A stretch of DNA of 50,000 nt from the NCBI GenBank assembly GCA_009663005.1, contig VIGQ01001012.1:1-50000 (forward strand). The letters run 5' to 3'. The position numbers and the translations under genes are program-made. The notes under the pieces were generated by a model, which saw nothing but the letters and a program-made list of their open reading frames with translations, searched no databases and was not told the origin of the DNA. The stretch comes from Actinidia chinensis (lineage: Eukaryota > Streptophyta > Magnoliopsida > Ericales > Actinidiaceae). This document shows, piece after piece, positions 24,268 to 36,700 of the stretch. The number at the start of each line of letters is the position of its first letter. Within the stretch, counting starts at the first letter, position 1.

Positions 24268-26430
24268 TAGGTTTTTAGCTTGATTCAGATTTTGGCCCGA
24301 AACTGTTCGGCGATTCCCACGCGTTACGCAACCCGTTCGCCCTTTGTGTTCTCAACTCTTCCCACCTCCTGGGCGAGACCAAGCTACCTTTAGCTAGAGC
24401 CTCTTTTCCTTCTGCCTCACTCCCGGAAAACGACGTTCGACTTGCATTGTTTAGCATATAGCTGCGTACGAAGAGCTTTCTCACCAAACTTCGGAGCCAA
24501 ATACGAGGTTTATCTCTGATCACTTTAATGATTATTCTCTATAAAAAGAAAAAATCCCGATTGCCCCTAATGAACTTTACAGATCCATGACGGGTGCTTT
24601 GTGTCACTCAAGTTAAGAGCGTGATGCCAGAAGTCGTTTGAGAAAGAGCGTAAGGGATTTTCAGGGCTTGGGGTAGAAGTGAGAACTGCGAGGAGCCACC
24701 CTATTAGAAGCTTTCCTAAAATTAGATTGGAGTCCACGAATATGCAGGGCCTAGAAGATGCTATTTGCTGCTATTCTAGCTATTTGTGGCATCAAGTTCG
24801 AAGAGTTGTAGAGATTTGCCTACGCATCAATTCGTTCCTTTGTTCTTGACCATGGAGAATATTTAGGACGGTTACGGTTTGCTAATGCTTTAACTATCCA
24901 TATTTGGGCTTTTTCTCTTCTCATTCGAGATATTATGTGCTCATTTGCCTTGGAGCGCTTATGTCTCAGGGGAAAGCCTGACTTCCTTATATTAGTAGGG
25001 GTTTTTCCATGAGATGGGAATTGATGTCAATTGCTTGTATGCTGCCATGAGTAACGAGAATACCGTGAGGGGAAGGTTGAAAGACCCATTTTGGGAGTGC
25101 AATTTTAGAGAACCTGAACCTTTCTATTTCCGCTAACATTGTTTGTGCGACTCAGTCACATGTGGAATTAGACCTGCTAAAGATTGGTCCGCTTGATGTG
25201 TTGGAAGGGCGGGAGCGGTTATTCTCTTTCTATGCAAACACCCCATCCGCTAGGAAACGCGGATCGCTTTACTAGATTATATTACGGTCTGTCTCTTTGA
25301 CTGTCTCTTGGCAGTCATTCTGTAATTATTAGTGAGAAGGGAATTGGGAAATAGACGAGTTGACCCCGTCCCACCCCACTAATTCTATAGTAAAGAAAGG
25401 CCTTTTCCCTATTCTTACTAATAAATAATAAAGAAAGGGGGCCTATCGTGGTGCGTTTAGCTTTGACGAATATAATATCAAGGTTAGGGGAATCTTACGA
25501 ATCTCATCCTTTACTGAGGCGAGACTCTATCCAGATCTAAAGAATCCGCCAAAGAGCCTTTTATAACTAGGAGATAAGCAATAAGCTACCGGAAGCGAAG
25601 CTTCATATTCCCCCTTTCCATTTCCATTTCCCTTCTTTCGTTCTACTTAGGTGGAGCAATCCGAACTCTCGACAGAATATTAAAAGGGGAAAAAGGCCTG
25701 TGTAGACACCTCAACGAACTCATGTGGACATGCTCATGGAAGGAAACCTTGCTTAATCTATCTTGAGAAGGTTCCGTCGTCCAATCGCTTCTCGAGCGAC
25801 TTAATCCTTGATTCCAGTAGATTGCCTCTCTTTATAACCCTAAAGGACAGAGGTGGAGGAGTGTTAGATGATAGAAGATACGAAGGTACGAAAGGATCTT
25901 ATTAAGCCCACTATTACCGTTGTCGTTTGGCTATAAGAGGGCCATAGGTTCGACTGCGCGAGACGGGGTTCGCTGGGGCACTGGCCGATTTATAAGGAGA
26001 GATTCGCTAACCGGAAAAGGGGTTATTGGGACAACACCTGTCGATATCAGAAGGTGAGAAGTCCCCAAGTGAGCGTAGACTCTTGGAACAGTGGAGTAGA
26101 AACTTGGACTAATCATGCTATACTCGCGGGGATTAGTTAAAGCGCCTGAACTCTAACGGGTTACCTTTTCACCAGCCCAGATGATTGTTCATGTTAGGCA
26201 CAGACGAAGGAAGGGAAGGCCCTCTCAACCTGCGCTTCCGAACCGACCGCTTTCCATGGCCCGGCCGGCTTTCAGGACTGACTGCTCCTTACTTCCTTCA
26301 AGACAGAAAGTGAGTGGCCTACGGTCTTTAGTCTGCAGTGGAAGTCTTTCTCAAAGGATGCATACGCTTCGACCGGCCTACTACTATTCTGGAGTTGCAA
26401 GTCAGTTCACCCTGTCCCCGACATGATATT
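24268..26430. other. unrecognised mitochondrial spacer
   Basis: No gene was recognised. A 17-base block GAGGGCCATAGGTTCGA near 25935-25952 resembles the 3' part of tRNA-Pro(UGG), but no full cloverleaf could be built. Frames are all below 85 codons. Confidence 0.4.
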
Positions 26431-26474
26431 CAGATGAACGCTGGCGGCATGATAACAACATGAGAAGTGGTGGA
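26431..26474 (+). rRNA. short fragment resembling the 5' end of plastid 16S rRNA
   Basis: GATGAACGCTGGCGGCATG followed by an AACA-ACATG block and GAAGTGGTG resembles the start of plastid-type (bacterial-type) 16S rRNA, with about 12 bases missing after ACATG. The match stops there. It differs from the mitochondrial 18S start (AACGCTAGC), so it would have been acquired separately from the fragment at 6619. Confidence 0.5.
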
Positions 26475-27635
26475 TTAAGGCTCGTACGCTGGTTCGAGTA
26501 CTAAGTAAAAACCCGATGGGTTAGGATCCCTTAATCGGTCGGCAAAAGCTAGAGCTTACCTTTAACTCACCGCCGAGGAAGGAGCGAAAGCCGGCTTTCC
26601 GAGGTGAAGGAGCGAGGAATGACAGGAAAGAAGACCGAGCGGGATTCAGCTTCACCGACCAACGGCAGAGAAAGAAATGGACCGTAGAGAAATGACCGAA
26701 CCAAATTAAAAGCCCCGCTCCCTAAGGAGAGGGCCACTCTATGTAAGGAAGGAAACAAAAGAATCTCATTATGAGAAAGATGGAAAACAATGGCTTAAAA
26801 GACTTTCTATAGTTCTATTCCATTTTTTGTCTCCTACTTATGGAGACTCTTGCTTTTTTTTTTCAAAGCTTTTTTCAGGACCTATCCATTTCGAACCATT
26901 TTTGGATATCGCCTTATCCTTCTATATGTTTTATGGAGTCGAATCCAGTAGATTTCTCTTTCGGGAATATTCTGTTACCTACGGGAGCTGATCGGGAGCG
27001 TCTACCTCGGGAGATGTCAATTTGGAATTCACCCTAGGTCGTCCCGATAGGCCTTCCTCTTCCTCTATTTCAGCGGAACATCTAGATCCCCACTATTCTC
27101 AATCTTTACTCGATAAAATTATGAAAAGTCAAAGATTGAAAAGCCAACTTGGCGACTGACTTTTACCAATTTAAAATTTTAGAAGAACAGTCTAAGAAAT
27201 CCCGCTCTTGGAAAGGGTTGGAACCCTACCCTCTCCTCTCTCTTTCGTAGACGAGCTCATCAAAGACTGTGCTTCTAAAAATGTACAAAGGGGAAATGGC
27301 CCCAAGTCCTACATGCCATGAGTTGATTGTCTCAACTTATGGTTAAAAAGGAGGTATAATTCGTTGATATCAAATCAACACAACTCCTACGCAAAAAGAA
27401 CATGAGACTGCGATTTCTTTTTTATAAGTCGAAAGCTCCACAAAATGAAAAAGAAATGGAATAGGGGCGCTTTTCTTGCTTTTTAGGAAGTCGCCCTTTT
27501 TCTATTGTGCATCTTTCTTTATCCCATGCTTTCCGTTGGTCAACAATCAACAAAAAAGTTCTCTATAGTTCTTCACTACTCGTACAGGAAGGAGTCTCTT
27601 TCTGTCTGGAGGGAATCATTTTCTCTCAATCAATC
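26475..27635 (+). other. atp8 leader region with an unidentified frame-shifted coding-like stretch
   Basis: Ahead of atp8, 26860-27140 reads like protein in two frames joined by one shift. The first part contains PIHFEPFLDIALSF and FYGVESSRFLFREY; after about 26990 another frame gives VNLEFTLGRPDRPSSSS, then AEHLDPHYSQSLLDKIMK and a stop near 27140. I could not assign it to a plant mitochondrial gene. The rest of the span is A/T-rich leader with no tRNA seen. Confidence 0.35.
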
Positions 27636-28117
27636 ATGCTCAACTGGATAAATTCACTTATTTCACACAATTCTTCTGGTCATGCCTTTTCCTCTTTACT
27701 TTCTATATTCCCATATGCAATGATGGAGATGGAGTACTTGGGATCAGCAGAATTCTCAAACTACGGAACCAACTGGTTTCACACCGGGAGAACAACATCC
27801 GAAGCAACGACCCAAGAGTTTTGAAGATATCTTGAGAAAAGGTTTTTAGCACCGGTGTATCCTATATGTACTCCAGTTTATTCGAAGTATCCCAATGGTT
27901 GTAACGCCGTCGACTTATTGGGAAAAAGGAGGAAAAGAGCACTTTTCTCTCTTGTTTCGGAGAAATAAGTGGCTCACGAGGAATGGAAAGAAACATATTC
28001 TATTGATCTCGAAGTCCTCATATAGCACTTCTTCCATCCTGAGATGGGGGGATCACTTGTAGGAATGACATAATGCTCATCCATGTTCCACACGGCCAAG
28101 GAAGCATCGTTTTTTAA
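27636..28117 (+). CDS. atp8: atp8 (orfB), ATP synthase Fo subunit 8 (frameshifted)
   Basis: Subunit 8 is a small membrane protein of the ATP synthase Fo sector and stator. The start ATG at 27636 is followed by codons for [17 protein letters not shown] in the plant family order (the second codon has lost a base, CCTCAA becoming CTCAA). Further on are [13 protein letters not shown], the [15 protein letters not shown] block near 27800-27830, [14 protein letters not shown] near 27860-27900, and the C-terminal [17 protein letters not shown] ending in TAA at 28115-28117. The length of 482 bp is close to the usual 475-480. At least four frame changes break the reading frame, several at homopolymers. 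It sits about 600 bp upstream of cox3 on the same strand, an arrangement known in other plants. Confidence 0.92.
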
Positions 28118-28718
28118 TCGAATGAAACCCAGAAGAGATTCTTTCTCGATCGAATAGTGGAATAAGGCACTACAAGAAAGAGATACTCCTTTTCAAATCG
28201 CCGCGCGAAGACGGACGTTCAGAAAGGTTCTCGAGATTCTCAATCGCTCTTTTTAGTGGGGAGGAATAGTGCGGTAAGGGAGCGAGACCAGCCGAACCAC
28301 TAGGATAGGAGAGTCAGCCCTTCCCACGTGTCAAGTTTCATAAATGAATGTAGCCTCAACCAGAGAGATCAACCTGCGCCTTTGATTGAGGCCGCCGGCG
28401 GCGCAGAACGAACTAATCCGCGACCATTTTCCGAAACCGAACTGAATGGAATTTTTACTTTCCAAAAATGCTTGCTGAAAATCAAAGAAAGAAGGTTCAT
28501 TTTCCCACTTCGTCGGTCAAACCAACGATTCTCTTCTCAAAGTAATAGAGAGATCTTTTTCTAGTTAGACTTCTATCAATGCAATGAAAGAACCATCCCT
28601 TCCTATTTCTTTGTCCTGTCAGATAGAAAGAAAATGTGACCCCAAAGAGCCCTTCTTTACCACTGACGGGGGTGGGGGTGAAGGGGGGGTTTACATACAA
28701 CCGAGGCAAAGTGGTTTT
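28118..28718 (+). other. atp8-cox3 intergenic spacer / cox3 leader
   Basis: No gene was recognised. Frames of 74-83 codons on both strands overlap here and are probably shadows. A G-rich stretch (28669-28688) lies just before the cox3 start. Confidence 0.45.
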
Positions 28719-29508
28719 ATGATTGAATCTCAGAGGCATTCTTATCATTTGGTAGATCCAAGTCCATGGCCTATTTCGGGTTCACTCGGAGCTTGGCAAC
28801 CACCGTAGGAGGTGTGATGTACATGCACTCATTTCAAGGGGGTGCAACACTTCTCAGTTTGGGCCTAATATTTCTCCTATATACCATGTTTGTATGGTGG
28901 CGCGATGTTCTACGTGAATCACGTTGGAAGGACATCATACCAAAGTCGTACAATTAGGACTTCGATATGGTTTTATTCTGTTTATCGTATCGGAGGTTAT
29001 GTTCCTTTTTGCTTTTTTTCGGGCTTCTTCTCATTCTTCTTTGGCACCTACGGAGAGATCGGAGGATTTGGCCCCCAAAAGGGATTGGGTTTTAGATCCT
29101 TTGGGAAATCCCTTTTCTTACTACCTTATTCCCCTTCATCCGGATCTGCCGTAACTTGGTCCATCATTCTATACTCGCGGAAGAAAAACGACATGTTTCG
29201 CTTTATAGCTACCGTTTTCACTGGCTGCTAGTATTCACTGGCTTTCAAGGAATGGAATATTATCAAGCACCCTTCCCTATTTCGGATAGTATTATGGTTC
29301 TACCTTTTTACTTAGCAACTGGCTTTCATGGTTTTTCATGTTTCTTATAGGTACTCTTTTCTCGATCATATGTGGTATTCGCCAATTCTTGTCATCTGAC
29401 CAAGAAGCATCACGTTTGGCTTTGCAGCAGCTGCATGGTACTGCATTTTGTAGACGTGGTTCGGTTTTCCCATTTGTCTCTATCTATTGGTGGGGGGTAT
29501 ATGGGAGG
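28719..29508 (+). CDS. cox3: cox3, cytochrome c oxidase subunit 3 (frameshifted)
   Basis: Cox3 is a core seven-helix membrane subunit of complex IV. ATG at 28719 gives [18 protein letters not shown], the standard plant start. The frame is lost at 28793 (GCTTTGG shortened to GCTTGG) and continues in another frame as [20 protein letters not shown] and [14 protein letters not shown], is lost again at 28920 (CC shortened to C), and resumes as [20 protein letters not shown]. Later pieces include [37 protein letters not shown] and a C-terminal SIYWWG near 29500. The span of about 790 bp compares with 798 bp usual. In [11 protein letters not shown] the Arg codon CGG is a known C-to-U editing position (Trp in the protein), which supports genuine mitochondrial genomic DNA. 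The 3' end meets sdh4. Confidence 0.95.
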
Positions 29509-29800
29509 AACGAATCAGTGGATTGCGGAATGAAAGCTGCGAAGACAAGAGACCCGGGCTTTTCCAAAGAATTACTGCAGCTTTTCCCACGCCCTTTGAT
29601 TATCATTACACAAAAAGTATCTTCCACTTTCCTACCACATCTCTCTTTATTCTGGCACATAATGAAGGGATCGAAGAGATTATGGCAGATCATTTCACCA
29701 AGAAATGACCCGAAATTTGATCTTGGTCTATTTGAGATTGTTTCCTTTTAATAGTAATCAAGATGTTTTCCTTGTTTCTCGTTTCTTTCGGAACAAATCG
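29487..29800 (+). CDS. sdh4: sdh4, succinate dehydrogenase membrane anchor subunit 4 (frameshifted)
   Basis: Sdh4 is one of the two heme/quinone-binding membrane anchors of complex II. Readable pieces are FQRITAAF, then KVSSTF and LSLFWH in another frame, HNEGIEEIMADHFTK, and after a further shift LVYLRLFLLIVIK-like sequence with VFLFLVSF near 29760-29790. These match plant mitochondrial Sdh4. The reading region begins within the last codons of cox3, in line with the cox3-sdh4 overlap of many eudicots; the exact start is uncertain (ATG at 29487 or 29501) and the end near 29800 is approximate. At least three indels break the frame. Presence of sdh4 beside cox3 argues for a eudicot or early-diverging angiosperm. 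Confidence 0.8.
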
Positions 29801-30600
29801 AAGAACCAATGGATCGAACTCTCCTTGGCTGCTACGAAAGATATCGGCCTTGCTTGCGGAAGGAACGTTCTGTTCTGATAAGGAGGGCTGAGACTGATAG
29901 TCAAGCACCTCGTTTTGCCGTTTCCGTTCACGGCTCGGCCCTTCCTCGCAGGAGGAATCTTTGATTCATGGCTGATATCAAGGCCAGAATAGATCCGAAG
30001 CGAGCAGCAGGCTACGGCTTGTCAAATTCAAGCCAAGCTCGAAAATCAAACAGTAGTAGCGCTGCTCTCCCTATCGGTCGAGGCTTAACAGCCTTCCTGC
30101 GCACGTACGTCGAGCCTGAGTTTGGCTGGGCAGGGAATGGAAGAAATGGAGATTGTGCCGCTATCCAGCCTATTCTTGATGAACCGCAGTGCGAGAAGGC
30201 TGGGTGAATCAGGAGTTCTTTTGTTCCGCCATCAATTGGATTTATTGCACCCGGTAGGCCGTTAGTCCGCAAAGAAGAAGAAATGGGGGACCACTGGATC
30301 TTCGACCACGAAATAAGCTCTCTCGCCGGTCCCTCTTATGGGACTGTGATGAATCTGCTTGGGAAACTGGTAGATGAATGGTAATGTATTGGAAGCGAAA
30401 ACGACAGGGAAGGCTAAACGGGACGAATGTATTCCGACTAGAAGGTGTGGCTTTCGATCGCGGGATTTCTACCGTCAGTATTGCACGATCAATGAGGGGA
30501 CAGCGGTATGCTAGGAGGCAGTAGTAGCGCATGCAGTTTTGGACTCGGGACCCGTTTCCAGCATCCATTCAGTCTCTCATCCGAATTAGAATACGAATCA
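29801..30600. other. unrecognised spacer after sdh4
   Basis: Overlapping frames of 72-108 codons on both strands; none was recognised. Confidence 0.4.
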
Positions 30601-30750
30601 AGTGTGAGCCCTGCACCTGTTCGGATAAGAGATGACGCTAGTGAAGCATTCAAGTATATAGCTGAGCTGCCAAACGAACATTGGGCAAATTCCCATTGTG
30701 AGCCAGGAGTGAAGGCGGAGCTGAAAGCGGTTCAACCCGCAATGATATAA
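30601..30750 (+). mobile_element. possible fragment of Mutator-like transposase
   Basis: The frame ending at 30750 contains SEAFKYIAELPNEHWANSH, which resembles the segment of nuclear plant Mutator-like (MULE) transposases that usually reads like LPxEHWAxAxF before a KRYG motif. The KRYG part is not visible in this frame. With only about 20 suggestive residues this is tentative. If right, it is a piece of nuclear DNA captured by the mitochondrial genome. Confidence 0.3.
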
Positions 30751-33700
30751 CTAAGTTATTCGTCCTAACCATACAACAAAGTACTCGCAACTTCTTCTTA
30801 TTCCTCCTTACGCTTCCTTGAGATTCAAACAGCAAGCCTTTCATCGATATATCAGGTGAGTGACCGGCCCATCAGCTTTCCTTCGCGGACCGAAACCTTT
30901 CTATCGCGACCTAAGCACCCGAAAGGCGAATCTGGCACAATCCTTAGATTGATAGATCGTATGGGGATTGTCCTTTCGGTCGATTTTCGTTCATTCGTAT
31001 TCCGGTCGAATCATCTCCCCAGCCAATGGAGGTAACCTTATTCATGATCGACCCGCAACTAATGCCCCTTTCTGAGCCTATTTGTTTATAAATCCAGTAA
31101 TTTCTTCTTATTTCCGGTTTTAGCCTGACATGTATTTCACGACACTTTATTATTTGCGGTTCGGGGGGTAATTTCTTGTAATCCTCCTTCAACTCCTGAT
31201 TACTAGTTAGTTCTGGCCGAGGAGATAGAAGATTTATCGCGTCAGATGCGGATCCGCGTGCTCCGGTCAGATTTGACAAGCCATTTGTTAGAACATAGGT
31301 ACACTTTTCTTTGCCAGCTGGATGAGTTCACTGTATCCATTTTTCTTAGGGAAGTTAAAGGAGAGTTCATTGGCATCATTCACGGGTCAGATAGCCTAAG
31401 TTTTTCATGCACGATTAGAAGCAGGGCTCAAAGGTGGCAGCTTCATTAATTCTCAAACATATCATTTGGCGCTATACAAACTCCGTTACCCCCCCCCCCC
31501 CTACCGGTCTAGCTTCCATCCCTACGGTCTAGAGGTCGGAACCACAGACTAATCTCTTTCTCTCTCCTTCGATTATGCCAGCGAGGTGCCAAAAAAGGGA
31601 GCAGATTCTTAGCTGAAGGAAATGAGCCATGATCATGAAGTGAAAAGCACGTGGTAACCAAATCGAATGAAAAGTACAGCCTATCTCGATTAGCTGATCG
31701 AAACCTAGCGCATCATGTTCTCGAGTCGCCAGGTCTTTCTTCTCTGGGAAGCAAGCCAACTCTGCCTACCCAATTCTATCTATCTATCTTTCTTCTTACT
31801 AGTTGGAGCGGAGCCGGGACACAAGGAATTGGTCGACGAGCCAACAGCAAGGGACTAAGCGCTTAGCTGCAATCAACTCCAAGCGTTAGCGCATCCGTTT
31901 TTTTGGAGTTTTCTTTCTGGCTTTCGACACGGCAACATGGAACTTTAGGCTTCTTACTTTTCATCAGCTAGTGCCTTTCCTTATGATGGTATAACCAGGT
32001 AAACTTAGGCAAACTGAGTCTGGAGCTCGGTTCTGGGCATCTCAGGTAGGTCAGTTGGTCAGCTGGATCAGCGGCCAGCTCTGTCTGGCTCGCCCAGCGG
32101 TCTGGTACCTCGCTCGCCCTTAGCTCGCTTGGCTTTGGTGCGTTTTTTCTCAGTTAGGGTCAGCTCGGGATGGTGTATAGATTCTTCCGTTTTTCATCTC
32201 CTTGGGAAGGTGCCGTTCCAATGTGACGCGCTAGGGGGAGTTCTTCTAATATATCATCGATTGATGGTTGTATATTTTTCTATCAAACTTTGATTCTCTC
32301 TTTTGGATGGATTTATGTTTGATATTAAGGTAAGGGGTCTTTCTTTCAGTTAAGCCCCCTACTGTATGTATTGTACTTTCTTGACTCAATGAAAACTTAG
32401 GTCCGCTATGGGAATCGGATCATTCTTCTTTCCCATAAATTCACGGCCCTTAAAGCATAGAAGAGAGAACCAGGGGGATACTTATGATCTTCAGAGGCTG
32501 CTCCTTAATATGAATGAAAAGAAAGCTTCTCAAATAACTAAAAAGATCAGTGGGCTGCTATGAAATAATAGAGCTCTGTGACTCAACTCAAAATCAATAA
32601 GATTCAGAAAGCAGTTACTCGTTCTCATTCGTTCTCGTCTTTCAGTTCATATTCTCCAGTGCCAGCCGGGAAGCACCCCCAACCAACTTCATCAAGGAAA
32701 CGTTCGATAGAAACCATAAGGTATTTCTGAGTCAAAGAGTCAATCTTTCCTTCAATCCAATCAGGCGGAACAGTCCGCATTCTCTCTTAGAGGACTCTCT
32801 ATGAAAGAAAGGAGCCAACTAACTTTAGCGTCCACGTAGCTTATAGACGGCAGGCGGAATTAGCCCTTCTTCTTTCTGCTCTTTTTTTTTTAGACGGTCG
32901 ACTTTCATCCTATCCCAGTTCTGAAAACTAGACAGCCTTCCGCTTCGCTTTCTTCTTGCTTTCGTTGTCCCTGCTCATTCTCAACCTGACTGTGGACTGG
33001 CTTGCCCGTACCGACCAGAATGATGAAGGATTGAATTGAACCAAGGGGGAAGGGCGGGTGCCAATGACTCCTGCCTTTACATCCCTGACTGCGACACTGA
33101 CTACTTGATGATTCATCTTTTATTTCGCGAGGGTGACTAAATGACTAATGAACCGGTTGGTCAAAGGAGAAACCCATGGACTACCCGAGAAGAGACCCAC
33201 CCGAAGAGGTGGGGAGGCTCCTGCCTGTTTGACTGCCTTCTTTTTGATCTCGACGACAAACTGATTGTCTTTTCTTTCTTACGGGTAGATGCCGAAGAAA
33301 GAAGACCGTCCTTACTGACGGCTTACTGTTTGATTAAAGATCGCCTTCGCTTGATCGGAATCGAGCAGCGTAGAAGCGAATAATAACTCAGGCAGCTTAC
33401 CGGGCCCTTTTTCGCCATGTTGAGAAAGAAAAGCGTGATTTTCTGTGTTAGAAAGAGCTGCATCCATTATGGTCTTTCGAAAGAAAGGACGCTTAACAAA
33501 TTTGTTTCTTCAAGCGGTTCAAAAATACCTTAAAGAAGCTCTACTCCCTGAATTTCAAACTTCCTCTGGAGCCTATCACCTATTGAGAGGCTGCTCCTCA
33601 TTCATATTGATAAAGTCTCGGGGCTCTCAATTCAGAAGATAGAAACTACGGATACAATGAATGAAATAGATCCTTTCTTTCGCCATGTTGAAGCTCCTTA

Positions 33701-36700
33701 AAGAGACGATTCGGGGGGCGTTCAATCCAATGAGGAAGAAGAAATGCGGTTTTCAAATGCATATGAAACTAAGAGAAGGCGGCTGCCGTCGTTGATTTTC
33801 CCACTCTGACGCTTAACAGTCGATTATATGAAACTATAGGGCTTGAATGAATTCGTCGAAGAATAGAATAGCCGGCCCAACGAAAAGATTCGCGAGCCTC
33901 TTCTTTTTATGTTCTAGAACCATTTCTTTCAATCCCTACATGACATGGCCCCCCCTCCATTTTCCTTCACTAAAAAAAGGGCCTTGCTCCGCCCTTCCAG
34001 TAGTCGCCGGCTTCCGCACCTCTTCTTAGCTAGATGTAGGCTAAACGTAGCAAGCCAAGGTCTCCACCTGATGTGGTGCCCGATGGTATCCATCCTCTGG
34101 TTTGAGCCTACACCTCTCGGGCGAACAGAGCTTTCGACCCTGAGGCGTGCTATAGCTTAACTTAACCAGCATTATCTGATCACAGCAGCAGGGATAAGCA
34201 TAGCACAGAATTCCCTCCCTATCTCAATGAGAATCTGAGTTTCGCTTATTTCTGGAGGTTCTAGGGAACTGTACTGAACAAAAATTGGTCCGAATGTACG
34301 GTAGTCTTAAGGAAGGAAAAAAGCCATTCCTTAATGTCTATCCAAAGGTCCGCCTGGGGTGTCTTGAAGCGAATCAAGTGGTGGAATGGAGCCCCCTAGT
34401 CAATTTCAGTAGGTAACTAAGGGGTGAGGGTTACATAAAATAGCTTATTTCAGTAGTTGCCTTACCTTGCAGCTATATCTATCGGGTAGTTCGTCCCGTC
34501 GGTCATTCGCCGGTACCTAATTCCTCTGGCTGGTGGCCGATCCTCGTCTAGCGGTGGGAACGGCGGTATGGATACAATTGCTTCCGTGTGTCTTGATGGG
34601 CTATTCACATCTAGTCCCGATCCTAAAGTAGTCCGTCTGTGCATCATCCCACCCGGATCTCCATCTATTCGCGCGTACTGCCATATCAGCATCTGTTTGG
34701 GGCCCTGTTCATGGATCAAATCGTAGCTATGGAATTGGTGTTGCGCGCGGGGGTACTTCCTATCCCAGCTCATAGTCGTCAAAGTCGTTGGGGAGGGAAG
34801 CACTTGATGTAGGGTAGCCCATTACGATCCTAGCTGCGGTTCCTAAACGATGTCAACATGGTTTAAGGGCGGGGGTTGACTAAAGATTGAGTGGAAGAAG
34901 ATATGGAAACCCGGAACGTCGAAAATCCACACGTTCTTTCCCCTTCCTTCAGGAGGGAGAGCCACCTAAGCCCTATCAGAAGAGGTTTTTAAGAAATTAA
35001 GCCCCACCTTCTCCCACTGGTTTAGAAGGGCCCTTTTTCCCAGATGTGAAGTCGGAATGGAGTCTGTCCCGTCGTTGTTGTCTTATAAGTTGTTCTGAAG
35101 GCCCATAAGACCGTTCCTTTGAGACCAATCCTAAGCATATTACCTAAAGGCTAACATTTGATCCCAAATTGGGATTAGTGGACTTCAGCCTGTCGTTGGC
35201 ATCTTTTGAGGTTAAGAAAGTTGGGCTGTGCCTAGCTCTACTTTCGAGGATCAACCAAGAGGAAAGCTATCTATCAAAGAAAAAACTCCTTGCGTTTGGT
35301 TGATAATCGAAAGAAAGAAGGTACTCAACTACAAAAACTCTGTTTTAGATAGAGTTGTAGACGGTCTCGTCTCGGTTACGATCGATTATATATCTAAGTG
35401 CCAGGACTCGACCGCTTTGGGAAGAAAAGCCGACGGAAAAGAAAGAAGAACTATTAAAAACCTAAAGGGAAATGCGGAGAGATAAGGCATTACTATACCC
35501 TTCGTACTAAGAAACAAGAACAGTTCCTAGTAAGCGATTACTGCAAGTGTTATGCTTAAAGACAAGGGTAGGAAAGTAAGCAACCGGTAGCTGTATTGTT
35601 GTAGCTAGCTCTAGCTAACAACCTTCAAGCTATATGGAATTCATCGCGCTTGCTTACAGGGGCTAATAAGTTTTCAAGGAGAGGGAGGGTTTTGTAGCTT
35701 TGCGCTAAAGACTCTGTAAAGGAAGCGTTGACTCTTGCGTATACAGCTCCTCGGTAGCTCGAATAAAACGCACTAGACAGCTATCTTAGGCTACTATAAA
35801 AGAACAACTTTCCGCTACCACTGTGCGTGAGGGAAACCTATACCTCGCGTTGAGGATACCCATACCTTATTGTCCTATGAACTACCTATAGCTAGGCTAG
35901 TTATACAACTGCTATAATAGCAGCTCTATAGCATCTATTATAGCAGACAACTCCCAACGCATATACAAAATACAAAACTCCTAAACGCAGCATTCAAAGC
36001 GATTACAACAGCAATAGAAGCAGCTATAGCGATACCACTTTTTTTTTTGCTAAAGTGAGACAACGTTACTGACCTGCTCTACTTGTCGAGAAGAAAGAAT
36101 CGAAAAGGAAACCTTAAAAGAAGAACAAACTACTGGCGTCTTGTTGCTAATCGACCACGCCCTCAGAAAGAATCCTTATTGAACGGTATAAGGGTAAGCT
36201 ACTCTATATACAGACCTACTATAGGGTTGGTTAGCTATCTACAGGACAGGACCTAATAAAGGGTAGGCTACTCTACCTACTAGAAGACAAAGCAGGCGGA
36301 ATATTATCTAGTAGGTGTCAGTGAGCGCTCGAGAGCCTTAGAAGCGAACTTTGCAAAGGTCTTGCTTATCGACAATCCACTAAGGCCACCTATCTAAACC
36401 TAACCCACCTGTAGGCCAACTACAGGCACTAAGCGTCAATGAAGTTACGTGCCGACCGCACCATTGACATTTGACTGGTGAAGCTTGAATCTATCTATAG
36501 TTGTACCAACGAGGTTACGTAGCAAAACGACGCTAAATAAGGGATCGAATCGAAAGATGTAAACCCGTCCCCTTGGGGTTTTGGAGGACCATCCTCTACG
36601 TGATTTGATTGGTTACTGGAAATTCATCTGACTTACGAAACGTATTCTCTGCGATCCGTACGCGCACAGAAAGCAATCTCGCTACAGCGTGAAACAAGAA

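Noticed and set aside
25920..25960. Possible 3' part of tRNA-Pro(UGG)
   Set aside because: GAGGGCCATAGGTTCGA matches, but the D arm, anticodon stem and acceptor cannot be found on either side.
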